From contig JAFTTN010000088.1 of the NCBI GenBank assembly GCA_017466805.1, forward strand, positions 1 through 64,000: DNA of 64,000 nucleotides. Direction: 5' to 3'. The notes beneath the pieces are model-generated. The model ran no database searches. It was not told where the DNA came from and saw only the letters and a program-made list of their open reading frames with translations. Origin of the DNA: Clostridia bacterium (lineage in GTDB: Bacteria; Bacillota; Clostridia; Oscillospirales; CAG-382). Shown one piece after another: positions 61,644-64,000 of the stretch (its first letter is position 1; each line of letters opens with the position of its first letter). Position numbers and translations under genes: made by a program.

Positions 61644-61749
61644 TAGAATTCTTGCAATTCTTGCCAAGCATTCTGCAAAGGTTGCAGTCGGAACCGCTTC
61701 CTTCTGGAATTCTCATCAACCTAAGGAACCCAAAAACTTATCCAAGTGA
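61627..61749 (+). CDS. agrD: AgrD cyclic lactone autoinducer precursor
   Basis: The 40-aa peptide has an amphipathic N-terminal helix (MNIIDRILAILAKHSAKVAV) and the typical C-terminal tail TASFWNSHQPKEPKNLSK. The QPKEPKxL recognition tail is the family hallmark. The ring residue is Ser25, where Cys is usual, so the peptide should close as a lactone rather than a thiolactone. AAAGGAGA lies upstream inside agrB. The start could also be the second ATG at 61630. Confidence 0.85.
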   Translation: MMNIIDRILAILAKHSAKVAVGTASFWNSHQPKEPKNLSK

Positions 61750-61760
61750 GAGCAAATAAG

Positions 61761-61797
61761 CTAGGGGGCATCAGTTACGATGCCTCCTAACTTATTT
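61761..61797 (+). terminator. terminator after agrD
   Basis: Stem AGGGGGCATC / GATGCCTCCT (one wobble) is followed by a T-rich stretch. It separates agrBD from the regulator genes. Confidence 0.7.
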
Positions 61798-61803
61798 TGA
61801 TAT

Positions 61804-61831
61804 TTGACTTTTATTGATATTATGGTATAAT
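61804..61831 (+). promoter_or_regulatory. sigma-A promoter for the response regulator and kinase genes
   Basis: TTGACT (61804-61809), 16 bases and TATAAT (61826-61831). Confidence 0.7.
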
Positions 61832-61887
61832 TATATTTAAAAATAATAACGTGTTTTTGAAGTATTAACTTCAATAGTTGGTGAAAT

Positions 61888-62619
61888 ATGATTCATATTT
61901 ACGTATGCGACGACAGTATTGAATTCAGAAGAATATTCGACCAAACCCTTACAAAATTCATTCCCATATATTTTTCCAAGAAATTGGAATATAAAATCGA
62001 AGATAGCGTAGAGAACGGCGAGCAGTTATTAAGGCGAATGGATACCGTTCCTTTGGATGTTGTGTTTTTAGATATTGATTTGCCTAAAATGAACGGGTTT
62101 GAATTGGCCAAGCAAATCATTGTTAAAAATAAAGACGCATTAATTGTTTTTGTGTCCGGATATGATCATTTTGTATATCAAGTTTTCGAGTTTTTTCCTT
62201 TTGCGTATTTAAGAAAGAGTCACATTCTTGACGAATTGCCCTCGGTATTAAAACGAATTTCAAATAAATATGACAGTGATAATCGAACGATTATAATACA
62301 ATCTGTTTCCGGAAAAATCAAGATTGATACAAGAGATATCGTTTATATTTGTTCGGAGGGAAATTATTATATAGTTTATACCAATAAAGGTCCGCTAAAG
62401 TGTAGAGGAACATTAAACGAGGCTGAAGAATTGCTTGTGAAATTTGATTTCTATAGAATTCATTCTGCATACATAGTTAATCTAAATCATATTCAAAAAA
62501 TCGAACAATCCGAAGTCGTTGTAAGTAACGAGAAAAAGCCGCTTCCTATAGCCCAAAGACGTTTATCGGGATTTCGGAATGCATATTCGGAATTCACGAT
62601 AAGGAGTTTCAATTTATGA
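61888..62619 (+). CDS. AgrA-like LytTR response regulator
   Basis: The 243-aa protein has a receiver domain (about 2-120; phospho-acceptor in VVFLDIDLPKMNGFE, Asp62) and a C-terminal LytTR DNA-binding domain (about 140-240; ISTKGPLKCRGTLNEAEE-type beta strands, seen here as TNKGPLKCRGTLNEAEE). Phosphorylated AgrA-type regulators activate the agr promoter. It overlaps the kinase gene as ATGA. Confidence 0.9.
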   Translation: MIHIYVCDDSIEFRRIFDQTLTKFIPIYFSKKLEYKIEDSVENGEQLLRRMDTVPLDVVFLDIDLPKMNGFELAKQIIVKNKDALIVFVSGYDHFVYQVFEFFPFAYLRKSHILDELPSVLKRISNKYDSDNRTIIIQSVSGKIKIDTRDIVYICSEGNYYIVYTNKGPLKCRGTLNEAEELLVKFDFYRIHSAYIVNLNHIQKIEQSEVVVSNEKKPLPIAQRRLSGFRNAYSEFTIRSFNL

Positions 62620-63938
62620 TTTATTCTTTTGCAGAAACTATAGCCACTATTATGGACATTGTTTTCTTGATTTGGTTTATTCCTAGTTTTTTGAACACCA
62701 AGTTTTACCATCGCTACAATGCTCGATTTTTGTTTCTCCCTATATTATTTTTGATACTTCAATTAACTGCAGATTTCCTTCGCATCCCGTTCGACACAAT
62801 CATCGCGATCGGAATCATTCTGTTGACTGTGTGTTATGCTTTTGCAATTTGTCAAAGGCATTGGGCTAAAGCGATTCTTGCAGCCAGTCTGTTTGTAATT
62901 GTTATTATGCTGTCAAACAGCATGCTGTATGTTGCTTTATCTTCTTTAATATCAAATGCAGAAAACGCTATGCAAGGATCGCCATCTCCGGCAAGAATCA
63001 TTTATCTGATAATAGCCAGATCAACTCAATTTGTAATTTATAAAACTTTACTGTTGTTCTTCCATGAAAATGATAATTTGGACAAAAAGAATGGTATAGT
63101 ACTGTTGTTTTTTTCTGCTTTTACAATATGTGGATTATGCGCTTTGATGGCAATGGCAGTAAATGACAATGAGCAAACAATGAACCTGCCAGTTTTTATT
63201 ATGGTGTTTGTTTTAGTGTTGTCGAATATTGGTGTCTATTTCTTTATACGTCAGATCATAAAAATGCAGAAAAAAGAGTTTGAATACAAGCTAATAGAAG
63301 AGAGACTGCGTTTCGAACATCTGCGAAATGACGATGCAAATGCTGTTTGGGACAATATAAGAAAAGTACGTCATGATTTGAAAAATCATTTTACGGTGTT
63401 AAAAAGCAAACTTTCAGAAGGCTTGGTTGAGGATTGTATATTGTATATTGATCGAATATATCCTCACATCGAAAGTATGGGAAACTTAGTACACACCGAC
63501 AACCCCACTTTGGATTATCTCATAAATACAAAAATCCCCAATGACGGAAGCGTCAAGGTAATCGTATCGGGGTACGCCGACGTATTTAACGATATAGATG
63601 AAGGTGATTTTGCAAGTCTTATCGGAAATATGTTAGACAATGCATTTGAAGCAGTATCCCAAATCAAAACTCCGATTGAAAAGCAAGTGGAATTGCACTT
63701 TTTACACAAGAATCAAAACAGAATGATAATATGCAGAAACACAATCGAAAAATCAGTGCTTGCAGATAACGAAAAATTGGATTCGACCAAAAACGGTCCG
63801 AATCACGGTCTTGGACACATTATCATAGATACGATTGCGACAAAATACAACGGATTCGTAACGTATACAGAAAAAGATAATCTGTTTTGTGTTCAGGTTA
63901 CACTTCCTATGACTGAGTACCAACAGTCACACGGTTGA
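62616..63938 (+). CDS. AgrC-like sensor histidine kinase
   Basis: The 440-aa kinase has six or seven membrane helices (about 1-220), then the HPK10-type phospho-acceptor box VRHDLKNHF (His about 252) and a GHKL ATPase domain with the N-box DNAFEAV (about 347). It should bind the cyclic peptide made by AgrB and AgrD and pass phosphate to the adjacent regulator. Confidence 0.9.
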   Translation: MIYSFAETIATIMDIVFLIWFIPSFLNTKFYHRYNARFLFLPILFLILQLTADFLRIPFDTIIAIGIILLTVCYAFAICQRHWAKAILAASLFVIVIMLSNSMLYVALSSLISNAENAMQGSPSPARIIYLIIARSTQFVIYKTLLLFFHENDNLDKKNGIVLLFFSAFTICGLCALMAMAVNDNEQTMNLPVFIMVFVLVLSNIGVYFFIRQIIKMQKKEFEYKLIEERLRFEHLRNDDANAVWDNIRKVRHDLKNHFTVLKSKLSEGLVEDCILYIDRIYPHIESMGNLVHTDNPTLDYLINTKIPNDGSVKVIVSGYADVFNDIDEGDFASLIGNMLDNAFEAVSQIKTPIEKQVELHFLHKNQNRMIICRNTIEKSVLADNEKLDSTKNGPNHGLGHIIIDTIATKYNGFVTYTEKDNLFCVQVTLPMTEYQQSHG

Positions 63939-63955
63939 AATAATAGCACAGTTTC

Positions 63956-63981
63956 AAAGAGGCTTACAAAAGCCTCTTTTT
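63956..63981 (+). terminator. terminator after kinase gene
   Basis: A perfect 10-bp stem (AAAGAGGCTT / AAGCCTCTTT) is followed by TTTTT. Confidence 0.85.
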
Positions 63982-64000
63982 GCGTGGCTTTGAATCACCC

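Noticed and set aside
1-64000. CRISPR arrays, tRNA and rRNA genes
   Set aside because: No regularly spaced direct repeats, no cloverleaf candidates and no conserved rRNA segments were seen on either strand.

Overview
The window looks like a chromosome segment of an anaerobic Clostridia-type Bacillota, most like the uncultured gut Oscillospirales. The evidence is as follows: consensus sigma-A promoters with a 17-bp spacer, strong AGGAGG-type ribosome binding sites and U-tailed hairpin terminators; many lipobox lipoproteins; a PPi-dependent phosphofructokinase; a dockerin-bearing secreted protein; a FliB-like CxxC protein; and an Agr-type peptide quorum-sensing locus. No rRNA, tRNA or CRISPR array was found, and no complete transposase gene. 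The species cannot be named from the sequence alone.

Layout. 0-16.9 kb: a truncated acyltransferase-like gene on the minus strand, then a long plus-strand run. It begins with a sugar-binding lipoprotein, a PfkB sugar kinase and a small membrane protein. DNA polymerase I and a tightly packed series of genes follow: radical SAM protein, RsmI, a secreted cohesin-like/dockerin protein, a lipoprotein, YitT, an FkbM methyltransferase, a flavin reductase, galactokinase and a WalJ-like hydrolase. A second sugar-binding lipoprotein closes the run. 16.9-27.6 kb: a YgjV-like membrane protein, a dGTPase-HAD-thiamine pyrophosphokinase operon, three tandem paralogous two-helix membrane proteins, an XRE regulator, a zinc-ribbon protein with a serine hydrolase and a glycosidase-like protein, a GNAT acetyltransferase and a DUF4855 protein. 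27.7-33.6 kb: a surface-polysaccharide locus (GT61, rfbA, a frameshifted rfbB, rfbD, rfbC, GT2) that makes dTDP-L-rhamnose.

33.7-49.1 kb: a MerR operon with two small CxxC membrane proteins, a large Ser/Glu-rich lipoprotein, a FliB-like protein, PPi-PFK, a five-bladed-propeller glycosidase-like protein, and a VTT-PlsC-zinc-ribbon fusion followed by a YfcC transporter that appears to start at ATT. A MaoC hydratase and a sodium:solute symporter follow, with a LysR gene divergent from the symporter.

49.1-64 kb: a visibly more AT-rich accessory region. It holds a helix-turn-helix/diaminopimelate dehydrogenase fusion flanked by a 155-bp direct repeat, a PadR-DUF2812 operon with three regularly spaced palindromic operators, an N-terminally short MutS-like ATPase, a broken AbiEii-type toxin, and a secreted protein-lipoprotein-ABC transporter operon. 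A gene-free element with 14-bp terminal inverted repeats separates that operon from a complete agrB-agrD-response regulator-histidine kinase locus. The AgrD peptide has serine where cysteine is usual, which implies a lactone autoinducer.

The strongest candidates for something new are the HTH-DapDH fusion, the triplicated MANYxSDSTK membrane protein family, the VTT-PlsC-ribbon fusion, and the serine-type Agr locus beside a secretion-like operon.
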